Source: Halichondria panicea
Lineage: Eukaryota > Porifera > Demospongiae > Suberitida > Halichondriidae
Assembly: GCF_963675165.1 (NCBI RefSeq)
Contig: NC_087387.1
Coordinates: 5,296,990-5,360,989, forward strand
Length of the DNA: 64,000 bases
Reading direction: 5' to 3'
Shown here piece by piece: positions 24,206-34,754 of this stretch. Numbering within the stretch: position 1 is the first letter of the stretch; each line of letters starts with the position of its first letter. Below the pieces are notes generated by a model. It saw only the letters and a program-made list of their open reading frames with translations. It did not search any database and was not told the DNA's origin. The position numbers and the translations under genes are program-made.

Positions 24206-27200
24206 TTAGCTAAATAATTCATTGCGTATGGGGTCGATTTCTGTGTGTGTAACCACAGGACGATGGTTAACCCTTGTAGGGGGAGGGGCTGGTTTGTAGT
24301 CCTTTGTGGTGAGGGGGGCTAGCTCATCCAGGGCAGGCTCTCTCAGCTGGTCCGGTCTCGTGGCTGGTCTGATGATGGGAGGAGTGATGTAACGATCAGG
24401 ATCAGCTTCTTCCATGGTTCCATCAGTGCAAGGTGGGTCCACTGGGTCTCTTTGTTCATAGTCGTCTACTACTTCGAGTAATTCCTCGTCATCATTTTCA
24501 TCAGCTACCAGCTGATACATTTCCCGGCTATTGTTAGCTCGTCGAAGTCTCATGTCTGCAGCACTAGCTCCTAAGTTCCTTATGGTGTCCTCTATCTTCA
24601 GCCATGTATTACTTTTCTTGAGTACGAATTGGTAAAAATGGTAGCAGAGTGTTGTTACAAATAGAGTGAATGATATGGCCATCGACGTATTGGCTAGTGC
24701 TGACTGATCTTTATTGGTATCTTTGACATAAGAAGTGCCAAATGCAAGAATAGCAATTGAGTAGATAGAGACTTTCGAGGGAACCACAGAGTGTGTTTTT
24801 ATACAACCGATTATTTAGTAGTTTCCAGACAATCAGTCCAACTGATAAAACCCCAGATGATAGAATAGGGAGAAAATTACCTGGAGCCATAGCAGTTACT
24901 AGATTATGGAGAATCAGAGCAAAGAGGAGCAGTCCCACCCAGTAGCGATGCTTGGGAGTGAATGGAGCATAGTATGTATCCATGAAGCCAATGTACTTTG
25001 TGTTCCTAGTCCATTTCATAACCTTTGAACAGTGCGGAAGCCATTGTCCTAAAAAGAGCAGTACAGTGAACAATCCACCGGCAATGAGAATTATGGCAGC
25101 AGCAAAAAACTGAGGGATGTGATTGAGAGTGAAGTATTGCACATTGCCGTCAAACAACCAAACTATACCATTTCTATCATCAGGATAATGCAAGTTTGTG
25201 AATTGTAGTGCAGCAATGATAAACCGTAAGAGTTTGGAATAAGAGAGTAGGACGAGTGTGCCTAGGGCAGCCACTGGGTTCCTGTTGGAGAGGAGCTTTG
25301 CAAATGAGTCACAGTACTTGCTCAAAATTATTATTAAGAACATTAGAAGAAACATGTAGGCTGGAAAGACAAGTTGAAGGAGCACTTTTGCTTGAGAGTT
25401 CATTCCATTGTAAAAGCATGTCTCAATACCCAAGTCAAGATTCACCCATGATACAAAAACTGTTAAAAAGTTGCTTAAATTTGGGAAAACAATCGCTCTA
25501 TTAGCTGCTAGCATGTTAGCATAAAAAATGAGGCCATAAATCTTTCCAGTTGCTATAGTGATATTGAGCACGAGAATTAAAGCAACTAGCAATATGCCAG
25601 CCAGCGCAAATGGTATTAATAGAAAAATGTAAAGATCAGAGCATTGTGCACATCTTGACGTAGCTAACACAAGACTGAGTCCTGGTTCACATTCTCCACA
25701 CAAGACACCACTTCGATTGTAGGCACATTGTTCGTCAGGGCGCTCAGACTGATGGTGACGGGCCTTTCTACACAATAGTCAAATGTACAGTTACTAATAA
25801 CATATCCTGTTTCGTTGGTGGTATTTATAAATTCTATCCATATATTGTTATTACTTTCCAGCTTTATGGTTCTATTTTTCTCAAAACAGTTTGTTATCTG
25901 ATATTGTAGCAAGTTTGGATCACAGTCACACTTGCACTCAATATCGGATTGAATTGGCTTGAGCCCAATAGGGCATGTGCAGAGTTGAAAAGAAATACTA
26001 ATAAGTTTTTTTGAAATTCCCAAATTGGTGCATGGACCCTCGGCATAGAGTTCCACCTGAGCAGAGCTGTCTTGTGAGAATACATTGTACTCTAATTCTG
26101 TGCACTGATTGCCAATTTTTTGTTCAGCCTGTCCTTCTTTGAGACGACCAACTCTACTCTCAGTAATAACAGAGCTGCGAATTGTGGCATTCGATGGATT
26201 TCCAACTTGGTCAACAGCCTTAACACTGATTTTAATCATATGTCCCTTTCTTGTAGAAATATTATCACTTTGTATATTGTTACATAACGTTACTTGAACA
26301 GGCCTAGAGGAGATGGAGGAGAATTTTACAGTATCCCATATGTATAGTGTAATGGGAATTTATCTGGAAAAAATGTATATTCAGCACTTTGACTTGCTGT
26401 ACACCTGTCCAACAGACCTCCGTAGATGTCTGCTCCTGACTGAGTAGCTGTGTTGTTAGTCATGAATGTGTTGACATAGTTTGAAAAAATACCTAAGTTG
26501 ATCATCCAGTCATAATAATAATACAGTGCAATGGTTTGAATGAAGCAGTCAGCCAAAATTGTTGGAGTATCGTCAGTTTCTGTAGCCCCTCCTCTGCAGG
26601 CACCATTTTCAGTGTCATCTGCCACAAATATCCCCCCTCCATACTGAGCCAAGTTGTTGTTAATAGTAAACTTGACTAAAATACTATTCATTTCGGGTTA
26701 TTTTTAAATAGGTATAGTTTTGAACTTTGCTGTAGATACACTCCACCTCCATTAGCAATTGCGGTGTTTGAGTCAATGTTGACGTATGATTGAGTTAGTT
26801 TAATAGTTGAAGATACAGCTGCATAAATACCTCCACCATTATTCTTAGCAATGTTGTGAGCAATCTCACTCGGTTTATTGGGAGGAAGTGGCTGACCATG
26901 TGCATCCACCATCTGCACTGATTGGAACTCAACTCTGCTAGAATAGGCATAAATTCCTCCACCATCCTGGTATGCTGTGTTGTGATAGATCTTTAGTGAT
27001 TCAGTTACAAAGAGTGTACTCTCTCTCAGAAATATCGCTCCTCCGTAGGTAGCTGTGTTGTTTGTGATGATCACTCCTTCTGTGTTAATGTATATTTGAC
27101 TCTGTAAGGCACTGATAGCTCCACCAAGTGTACCACGATTGTGACTAAGTGTTGTAGATCCATTAAAGTCAACTCGACTGCTGAAAGCATAAACAATGCC

Positions 27201-28521
27201 TCCATCCACCTTAAAACTGGCCATGTTATTAGTAATGTTAGTGTCTTTCAATATCAAGGCACCCTGAGTTACATAAATCACTCCATCATGGTCAACACCG
27301 TTGCTGACTAGCGTACTGTTAACGATGGAAGTTTTGCCACTAGATCTGTAAGCAATAATCACCCCAGAGCCAGCACTGTTGTTTGTCAGTTTACTGTTGG
27401 AAATGGACAGACTTCTACCTCCTTCAAAAAAAATTGCTCCACCATCAACAGCTCTATTGTTTGTAAGCTCACAGTTGGAGATGGACACACTACCACCTAA
27501 ATAACCATAAATTGCTCCACCATAATCAGCTCTGTTGTTTGTCAGCTCACTGTTGGAGATGGACACACTACTTGCGTAAGCAGCAATCACTCCACCATAA
27601 ATGCCAGCTCTGTTGTTTGTCAGCTCACTGTTGGAGATTTTCATGCTACTGCCTGAGGAAATATGAATTGCTCCACCAATTCCACCAAATGCAGCTCTGT
27701 TGTTTGTTAGCTCACAGTTGAAGATGGACACACTACTGCCTGAGTTCACTCTAATCGCTCCTCCTAACCCAATGGCTTTGTTATTTGTGAAGGTACACCA
27801 AGTGATCACTACAGTACCAGATACCACTTCTACTGCTCCTCCACTGTCAGCACTGTTGTAGTTGAACTTTGTGCTGGTGATCAGAGAGTTGTTTGATTGA
27901 ATGTCAACTGCACCTCCATCATTTCCAGTAAACTCGCTATTTGTTATGTACACATCATCAGCCTCAACATGCAGTGCCTGACCAGTGTTGTTCATAAAGA
28001 AAGTGCTCTCAATAATCGTCGTTTGAGTATTAGAAATCTTAACTAAATTCCTTTCTGCGGGATGTAGTAATCCAAAGTTCATAAAGTAACAGTCATTGAT
28101 ATAGACATCATGGGTACTGTCAATGATCAAACCCTTGGTGTAAGTTTTGTGGTTCAACCTTTGCTCCAACGAAACCCAAGCGTTCAATATATAATTCAGT
28201 AATATTAACAAAAAGTATCGTACCGTTGCTATGGAATCCAATTACAGTTGTACTTGTGTTCTGGCCATTAATATGCACATGTGAGAAGTTAAGAATCAGA
28301 AACTGCTCTGTTAGCACATGATCTCCAGGTAGAAAGCTCAAGGTGAGATTGTCTCCACCAAATGAAAGGTTTGTTTGAACAAGCTGCTCGAGAGTGAAAC
28401 AAGTTCCATTTCGATAATCATGACACAAGTCGGTTGAATCCACTGGCACAATGTGATAGTGCTCGCTCCTGGTAACAGTAGCTAGGGACAGGAGCAGCAC
28501 TAGAATATTTCTAGACAGCAT
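24206..28521 (-). pseudogene. Beta-helix/multi-pass membrane receptor-like protein, copy 1 (frameshifted)
   Basis: Minus-strand remains of a protein of about 1400 residues in one exon. The order is: signal peptide (MLSRNILVLLLSLATVTRS), a right-handed beta-helix region with many GGAI/GGGIY and SNSELTNNRA turns (28100-26330), a Cys-containing module ending NRSGVLCGECEPG (about 25700), then about eight or nine membrane helices with HRYWVGLLLF, and a polar tail ending at 24206. The frame breaks at about five places: near 28160, near 26690 (one base missing before ATGAATAGTATT), near 26340, near 25775 and near 24780. Each break is bridged by switching frame with the protein similarity continuing, so these look like small indels rather than introns. 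The tail differs from copies 2-4. The function of the family is unknown to me; the layout suggests a surface receptor or sensor. Assembly error is an alternative cause. Confidence 0.75.
27340..27790 (-). repeat. Tandem repeats encoding beta-helix turns
   Basis: Within copy 1, five consecutive units of roughly 70-90 bp are very similar at DNA level; each encodes one or more turns of the form SVSISNSELTNNRA followed by a GGAI-type strand. The near identity of neighbouring units shows recent unit duplication inside the helix domain. Confidence 0.8.
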
Positions 28522-28559
28522 ATCTGAGGTGCATGCATGTATAATTGTTGGCATGTTAA

Positions 28560-29980
28560 GAATACATGTAGCTGTGCGATGTATATTAGAATAAGATCTA
28601 CATAATTATACTTCAATCTTACTTGCCTAGTTCCAGGCCAATTAAAATGTCTAGAGTATACAAGGGGCAGGCTACCAGTAAAGTTTACTACACCACTTAT
28701 AAGTATATATGGTCAATATATATATAATTTTTTGCTATAAGCCTGGTGTTGACAGGGATACCAGCATGCAACTCTATAAATACTAAGAGGTATATGGTCG
28801 TATGGTTTGAATGTTCCTTTGTGCTTCCAACTGCAAGATAACCCGATGATAGTCTCATGAATCAGCCGCCCTTTCTGAAGAAAGGTCTCTTCTTTAGAGA
28901 GGGCGGCTGATTTATGAGACTAACCCGACCATACAGCATACGACCATCGTAGGGGACACATGCAGTATAGCCTCTTCTGGTTTGCAAGCATTCTCAACAA
29001 CGCACAGCTTCACGGGACACAACATTAACACGGAATAAACTAGTATAGACACATAAGTTTACGGCCTAATTTTACATGAGGAACTCAGTTTGCGTATGTG
29101 CACTCACCCATGCAATAGCTTACAGATAGCAGGCTTCAAACTCACTGTTAATAGATGTTGCACCCTTTTCTGCACTGCCTTATTTTTGGATCTGTGTCTT
29201 AATTGGATGACAAATGTTTCATGTAGTAAAATTCACTACACTGTGGTCATATTCATGGAAGGAACAACAACAATCATAGCTCCAACAAGAATTATTAATG
29301 CAACACTATAGTATCTATAGAGTCACATGCATGCACTGAGAAAATTAACTGTGTAAAGTACACAACATGCAGTATCATGAATAATGACAACTTGGGGATA
29401 TATACCACATACCATCCTTATAAGTACATAAAACTGAGTAATATATACCTACCAAAACAATTCAACTACTAATATATAGTTGCTGTCTCACATCCTATAC
29501 CAGGCTCAAAGTGGTCAGGCTGATTCCTGGTACGTCTCGGGTGTAAGTGCATGCGCCGAGGTTGTTGAGTTGTATTCATAATTATAGGGTTATAGGGCTA
29601 GCTGCTTCTATAGTATAGGAATTAACTCATATATAGCATAGTGACTAAGTCTATACATCGATCAAGGGCAATCGAAACCTCTTAACGAATACCACCTCTC
29701 TATATAATTATAATAGTCAAAAGGTTCCCATACATGCAATGCAATGATGTCCATTTTATAGGTTGCACTATGTTTTTTGTCCATATATAAATTTGTTGCC
29801 CATGTGAGTCACTACCATGCATGCATAGATCATAATTGCAGTGCAATAATAGCATGTTGCACTGTGTGTGTAAATGCAGTGAATGAATTCTGCTTTTTGA
29901 CTTATGTCCGCCATCCCACCCGTGCAATAAGTCAATTGGTCCCTTTTATAGGCTCCACTATAGTTGTGGGAAGCAAAACT
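28560..29980. other. Gene-poor AT-rich region upstream of receptor copy 1
   Basis: It should contain the promoter of copy 1. One hairpin element (28794-28947) is described separately. Otherwise I see only short AT-rich sequence and no supported exon. Confidence 0.45.
28794..28947. repeat. Nested hairpin element
   Basis: Outer arms ATGGTCGTATG and CATACGACCAT, inner arms about 28850-28872 and 28900-28922 (TAGTCTCATGAATCAGCCGC with its complement). It has the form of a small foldback transposon without coding capacity. Confidence 0.7.
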
Positions 29981-30680
29981 AATAATTTACTATATGGAAT
30001 TCAGCAAAACTAATGAATTCACTCAAAACCCAATCATGTCTAGACCAATTAACGCCATTGGACAAAAAGTTAGTTATTGCAGGCGCCATGTCATCCAGTG
30101 CAATATTTGGCATGTTTGAAAAAATAATAAGATGCAGTCACCAAAAGTATACATGTAGATGATAATGTATATACAAATTTGACTTCAAAAATGGATGTAA
30201 AAAAGTGTTCGATATCTTGTTAAGGCCACTCCAACAAAGAAATTAGTTTCCCATCCTGACGTTTCCCATCGTGAAGTTTTCCGTCCTGATCAAATTGTCT
30301 GTGTGTTTAGTAGTAGTTCACTTTTATAATCTCAAGGACAGCTTTCAGTTGTACAACCATAGATAAGAAGAGAGGGATTGGCAACGGAAGTTAAAACGTA
30401 GACTTTTGTGCAGGGGGTGTGGCTTAATCCTGAAACGATGCGTGTTGTCCCCTGCCGTAACGCCGCGAAACATTTTTTTATGTTTGAGGCCTTACACAGA
30501 GCTTTCTAAGACCCCCCAAACTTCATTTCCATGCCCCTTGATGATGTGTATTATGTGGAAATTCCTAACATTTTTTCTAGATTGTTGGTTGATGTTTCAT
30601 GTCTCATGTAAGACGAATCCATAAAGAGTGAATAATTACAGAGTCCGACCTATATACGCAATAATTACATGCAGTGTTTA
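29981..30680. other. Intergenic, nothing recognised
   Basis: AT-rich sequence with scattered short frames (for example 30406-30624) that show no known domain or splice context. Confidence 0.4.
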
Positions 30681-31160
30681 CAGTGATACCAGTGCCCCGG
30701 CAAAATTAAGACACCAAATCTATAAGACCACTACCCTCCCCAAACTAGAGTACTGCTGTGCGATCTGGGACCCTAGGAGCTCAGTTGATAACTTGGCCCT
30801 AGAGAATGTTCAGAAGTTTGCTGGCAGGGTGATCACGGGCAAATGGAAGGAACCGTACAATATTCTACTAGAAGAACTAAACTGGTTGCCGCTTACCATC
30901 AGAAGAAAAATACAAAAACTAAAAGAATATTCTTAATAATAATTCATGCATACCCTCCAACCTCTTCACTCCTCACCCTCACCCCTCCCCCCGTTTCCCG
31001 CACTCCAAACCACTTTTTAAGCCATATGTAAGCACTATTGCACACAAGTCTTCCTTTTTTATAGAAGTTATTACTCACTGGAATACTTTACCTAGTTTTA
31101 TTGTAGATAGTACATCTTCTTTTAGTTTTAAAAAGAAATTACATTGTCTTTTTAGTACGT
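30680..31160 (+). mobile_element. 3' remnant of a non-LTR (LINE) retrotransposon
   Basis: The frame at about 30685-30936 encodes blocks typical of the C-terminal end of Jockey/CR1-type reverse transcriptase polyproteins: LPKLEYCCAIWDPRS, LENVQKFAGRVITGKW and LEELNWLPLTIRRKIQKLK. Further down, in another frame near 31060-31110, HWNTLPSFIV resembles the family's final WNxLP motif. The reverse transcriptase core and endonuclease are absent, and the frame is broken, so this is a 5'-truncated dead copy, the usual fate of LINE insertions. A T/G-rich stretch follows. Confidence 0.75.
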
Positions 31161-31376
31161 AGCACTAACTACACCAATTTTAATATTGTTGTCCTTGTTT
31201 TGTTTGCTTGTTTTGTTTTTGTTGTGTTGTATTCTATGTTTCTTTTTTTCTTTTTCTTGTTGTGCTGTTATGTCTTGTTTTTCTGTTTTTAGGTTGACAT
31301 TACTATTAGCTATAACAAGCTATTTTCTGTCCTTCCCTGTATGCAATGCATCAAATATTGTTTAAAGAAAAAAAAA

Positions 31377-32170
31377 AGTACATATAGTGATGCCAGTGTT
31401 CACAGTGATGCCAGTGTTCACAGTGATGCCAGTGTTCGCAGTGATGCCAGTGTTCGCAGTGATGCCAGTGTTCGCAGTGATGCCAGTGTTTACAGTGATA
31501 CCAGTGTTCGCAGTGATTCCAGTATTTGCAGTGATGCCAGTGTTTGCAGTGATGCCAGTGTTCACAGTGATACCAGTGACAGTGTTTCCAGTATTCACAG
31601 TGATCCCATGCAGTGATGCCAGTGATCCCAGTGATGCCAGTAATACCAGTGTTTGTAGTGATGCCAGTGTTTGCAGTGATGCCAGTGATACCAGTGTTTA
31701 CAGTGTTGCCAGTGTTCACAGTGCTGCCAGTGTTCACAGTGACGCCAGTGTTCACAGTGATCCCATGCAGTGATGCCAGTGATACCAGTGATGCCAGTGA
31801 TACCAGTGTTTACAGTGTTTCCAGTGATGCCAGTGTTCACAGTGATACCAGTGTTCACAGTGATCCCAGTGATCCCAGTGATGCCAGTGTTTACAGTGAT
31901 GCCAGTGTTCACAGTGTTTCCAGTGATGCCAGTGTTCGCAGTGATGCCGGTGTTTGCAGTGATGACAGTGATACTAGTGTTTACAGTGATGCCAGTGTTC
32001 CCAGTGATCCCAGTGATGCCAGTAATACCGCCGTTACCAGTGTTTACAGTGATGGCAGTGTTCACAGTGATGCCAGTGCTCCCAGTGATCCCAGTGTTTC
32101 GAGTGACGCCAATGTTCACAGTGGTGCCAGTGTTTCACATGCAGTGATACCAGTGTTTACGCTGTGATGC
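31377..32170. repeat. Large minisatellite array (CAGTGATGCCAGTGTTCA type)
   Basis: About 790 bp of tandem units built from the 9-bp half-unit CAGTGATGC/CAGTGTTYA and variants. The unit length is a multiple of three and lacks stops in several frames, so long artificial frames run through it on both strands (repeats such as [18 protein letters not shown]). Two ATCCCATG interruptions mark block boundaries near 31600 and 31760. Confidence 0.95.
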
Positions 32171-33807
32171 CAGTGTTTACATGCCAGTGTTTGCAGTGAT
32201 TCCAGTTGCTTTACAGTGATACCAGTGACTGAGTGTTATGCACAGTGTTTACATCAGTAATGCCAGGTTTCTTCATAAAATTATACTCCTGGTGCCAGCT
32301 AAAACCACAAACCACAACTTCAACTCAAAATTGTGTCATAATTCATCACTATGAGACAAAGTAGCCTAGGGGACTGATGTCATAATTGTTGAATATCTGC
32401 CTCCTACAGACTCATCTGAGGTTTTTGCAAAATGCCTCAGTGCTAGGTTTTTTGTGCTCAAACAGTGTGTTGCATCTATACATGCAGTATATATACTGTC
32501 TGCGTACGTTTGATGAGTATATAGAGTACTTTGTGGGTGTCGCATGGCATGCATGTGTTTTCAGGGTATACTTGTGCTGAGCTATGATAATGAAGGTGCT
32601 TGCTAATTATACGAGCTCACACAGGGGCAAACACCAAAATGCTACAAGAGTATGTCCTCACACAGGGGCAAACACCAAAACGCTACAAGAACCCTGTGTG
32701 AGGACAAACGCTACAAGAATATATTCTTGTAGCATTTTGGTGTTTGCCCCTATGTGAGGACAGGCCTGCAGTTGATATTAGGAACTAATAAACCACAGTT
32801 TTAATAACACTGAGGTGATAAACAATGCTACAAGAATATACTACATTTGTTGTGCTATAGAATAATAGCTGATCGATTTTCAAAGCCCTTTCAAGATATA
32901 ATTTCGTTTTACTTGGATCACAGTACACATGCGTGCATGCACAAGTCCAATATACTAAAAAGCTTCTCTCATCATAGAATAGTAATTGCAAGTATATCCT
33001 CTATATGAAAACACACCTTCATAAGATAGCAATGACCACCCTGGCAAATTATGCTTTTTATTTTGCCTATTATTCTTTTTGACTATTCTCAAAAAGTCAG
33101 CCTATTATTCCAGTTTGGTGTACCCATTATTCCAGTTTAAAGACATCAATTTATCACTACCTGAGGTAGCCTCGTTCCCAGCCTTGCACCACACCCTTCA
33201 TAAGATTAATATGAAAAAGCACTCTCATTGAACTTTTGCATCCTCTTAAGGATGCAGGAAAACCATAATAATGTTGGGTGTATTGGTGTGTGTCTTTTAT
33301 CTTGTACCTTATCAGTTTAGTCATGTGTTGTGCATCAACATTATGAAATTCACAGTTTATAGCTTCCATCTGGAGCAGTCCCCATGGGACCTGATGTATA
33401 AAGTTGTAGTATCCCATAGACACTTGATTCTGACAATATCAACAGTCTATACATTAATTGTAGCAAATGCTCTGCATGGTTGCAACGAAGTGCTTTTAAA
33501 CTTGACATCCCACTAAAATAATCTGGGATTCGCTGGGGAAACGGCAATCGAGAGCATAACTAAAGTCTGTTACAAATGTTAGCAATTCCATGTGATGCCC
33601 AGCCAATACTTCATCAAGTCGAATTCCCTCTTTTTAATGTAATGCTGACGTACAAGTGGAATAGAAGTAAATTGCTAATTTTTCGTGAATGCATGTATAC
33701 ATGCATGCAAAGTATTACACACTCAGTACGTATACTGGTGATCGAATGTGTATAGAACACTCCATGGCAGCACTGTGAATAGTGAACTGCATACATGCAT
33801 GTAAATA
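32171..33807. other. Spacer between inverted minisatellite arrays
   Basis: AT-rich sequence with a foldback element (32613-32762) and no supported coding exon. Short frames such as 33271-33516 have no recognisable domain. Confidence 0.45.
32613..32762. repeat. Foldback of three copies of a 35-bp module
   Basis: The module CACACAGGGGCAAACACCAA plus GCTACAAGA occurs twice in direct orientation (about 32616-32650 and 32657-32690) and once inverted (about 32724-32762), with a shorter inverted piece in between. The result can fold into a long hairpin. Confidence 0.8.
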
Positions 33808-34128
33808 CTAAAACATCACTGTAAACACTAGTATCACTGTGAACACTGGCATCACTGGGATCACTGCAAACACTGGCATCACTGTAAACACTGGTATCAC
33901 TGTGAACACTGGCATCACTGTAAACACTGGTATCACTGTGAACACTGGCATCACTGTAAACACTGGGATCACTGGCATCACTGGGATCACTGCAAACACT
34001 GGCATCACTGTGAACACTGGAAACACTGGAAACACTGGCATCACTGTGAACACTGGAAACACAGGCATCACTGTGAACACTGGCATCACTGGTATCACTG
34101 GAAACACTGGCAACACTGGAAACACTCA
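33808..34128. repeat. Second minisatellite array, inverted relative to the first
   Basis: About 320 bp of the same CACTGGCATCACTGTGAACA units as at 31377-32170 but in the opposite orientation. The pair is separated by about 1.6 kb. Confidence 0.95.
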
Positions 34129-34754
34129 GTGGCGGATCCAGGAAAAATGAAAGGGGGGGTCCAAACTAACTAGCACCCAGCGCAAGTAATGAAAGTCGCG
34201 CGCAGCGCGAAATTTTTAGCGTTACGCCCACTTCCGGTTACACGTGACTAGGGAAAATCCCATGCTCAGCCAGGGGAAGTCCCATAATAGACTTGTGTAG
34301 AGCTGCCACGAACAGTCAACTAGCTAGCCTAGGCTAACCTGAACACTCCTTTGGCAGTTGATACATCAAAACAACAGGTACAATCATTGAATCAAATTAC
34401 AATAGCTACAAAAACTGATAAATAGCTAGCTGGTGTCATTAAGCCTTTTAAAGTTAAATGAAAGCACCGCAGGTGCTGTTGCCGAGGTGGAGGTGTCAAA
34501 GCAACTAACATAAAGCTATGCATAAACAGCAATGTAGCCTCGGTCCACAGGCCGATTTTTTTTTTAGGCGACCTAGCGTTCAATTCTAGCGTTATTTTAG
34601 AGACAACTCGGCTGCATGGGAGCGATGGATTTAAGACCTTTTACCCTGACGATCCTCCTCTGGTTAAACGCCCCTACTCGAACTCTAGGCCGGCTAGAGC
34701 ACACAGAATATTTTCGATTTTAATAGCTTTCAAGAGCTGTAGCTCAGTTGGGCA
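34129..34754. other. Region upstream of CEP290 with possible transposon ends
   Basis: The array ends in CAGTGGCGGATCCAGG, a sequence like the terminal repeats of some animal DNA transposons, followed by a G run; no partner end was found. At about 34456-34515 there is a copy of a dispersed motif (GAAAGCACCGCAGGTGCT) also found near 36089. The last part should hold the CEP290 promoter. Confidence 0.4.

Noticed and set aside
24206-28521. Introns explaining the frame changes in receptor copy 1
   Set aside because: Protein similarity continues across each break without a gap and no GT-AG pair of suitable size is needed; copy 2 is a single exon.
31341-32170. Long open frames with [12 protein letters not shown] or SDASVH repeats on both strands
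   Set aside because: They are products of a stop-free minisatellite with unit length divisible by three; no start context, splice sites or non-repeat protein parts support them.
31377-34128. Possible CRISPR-like or spacer-repeat array
   Set aside because: Units are contiguous without unique spacers and the context is a eukaryotic nuclear genome.
33808-34150. Repeat-protein frames in the second array
   Set aside because: Same minisatellite in reverse; open frames on both strands are artefacts.
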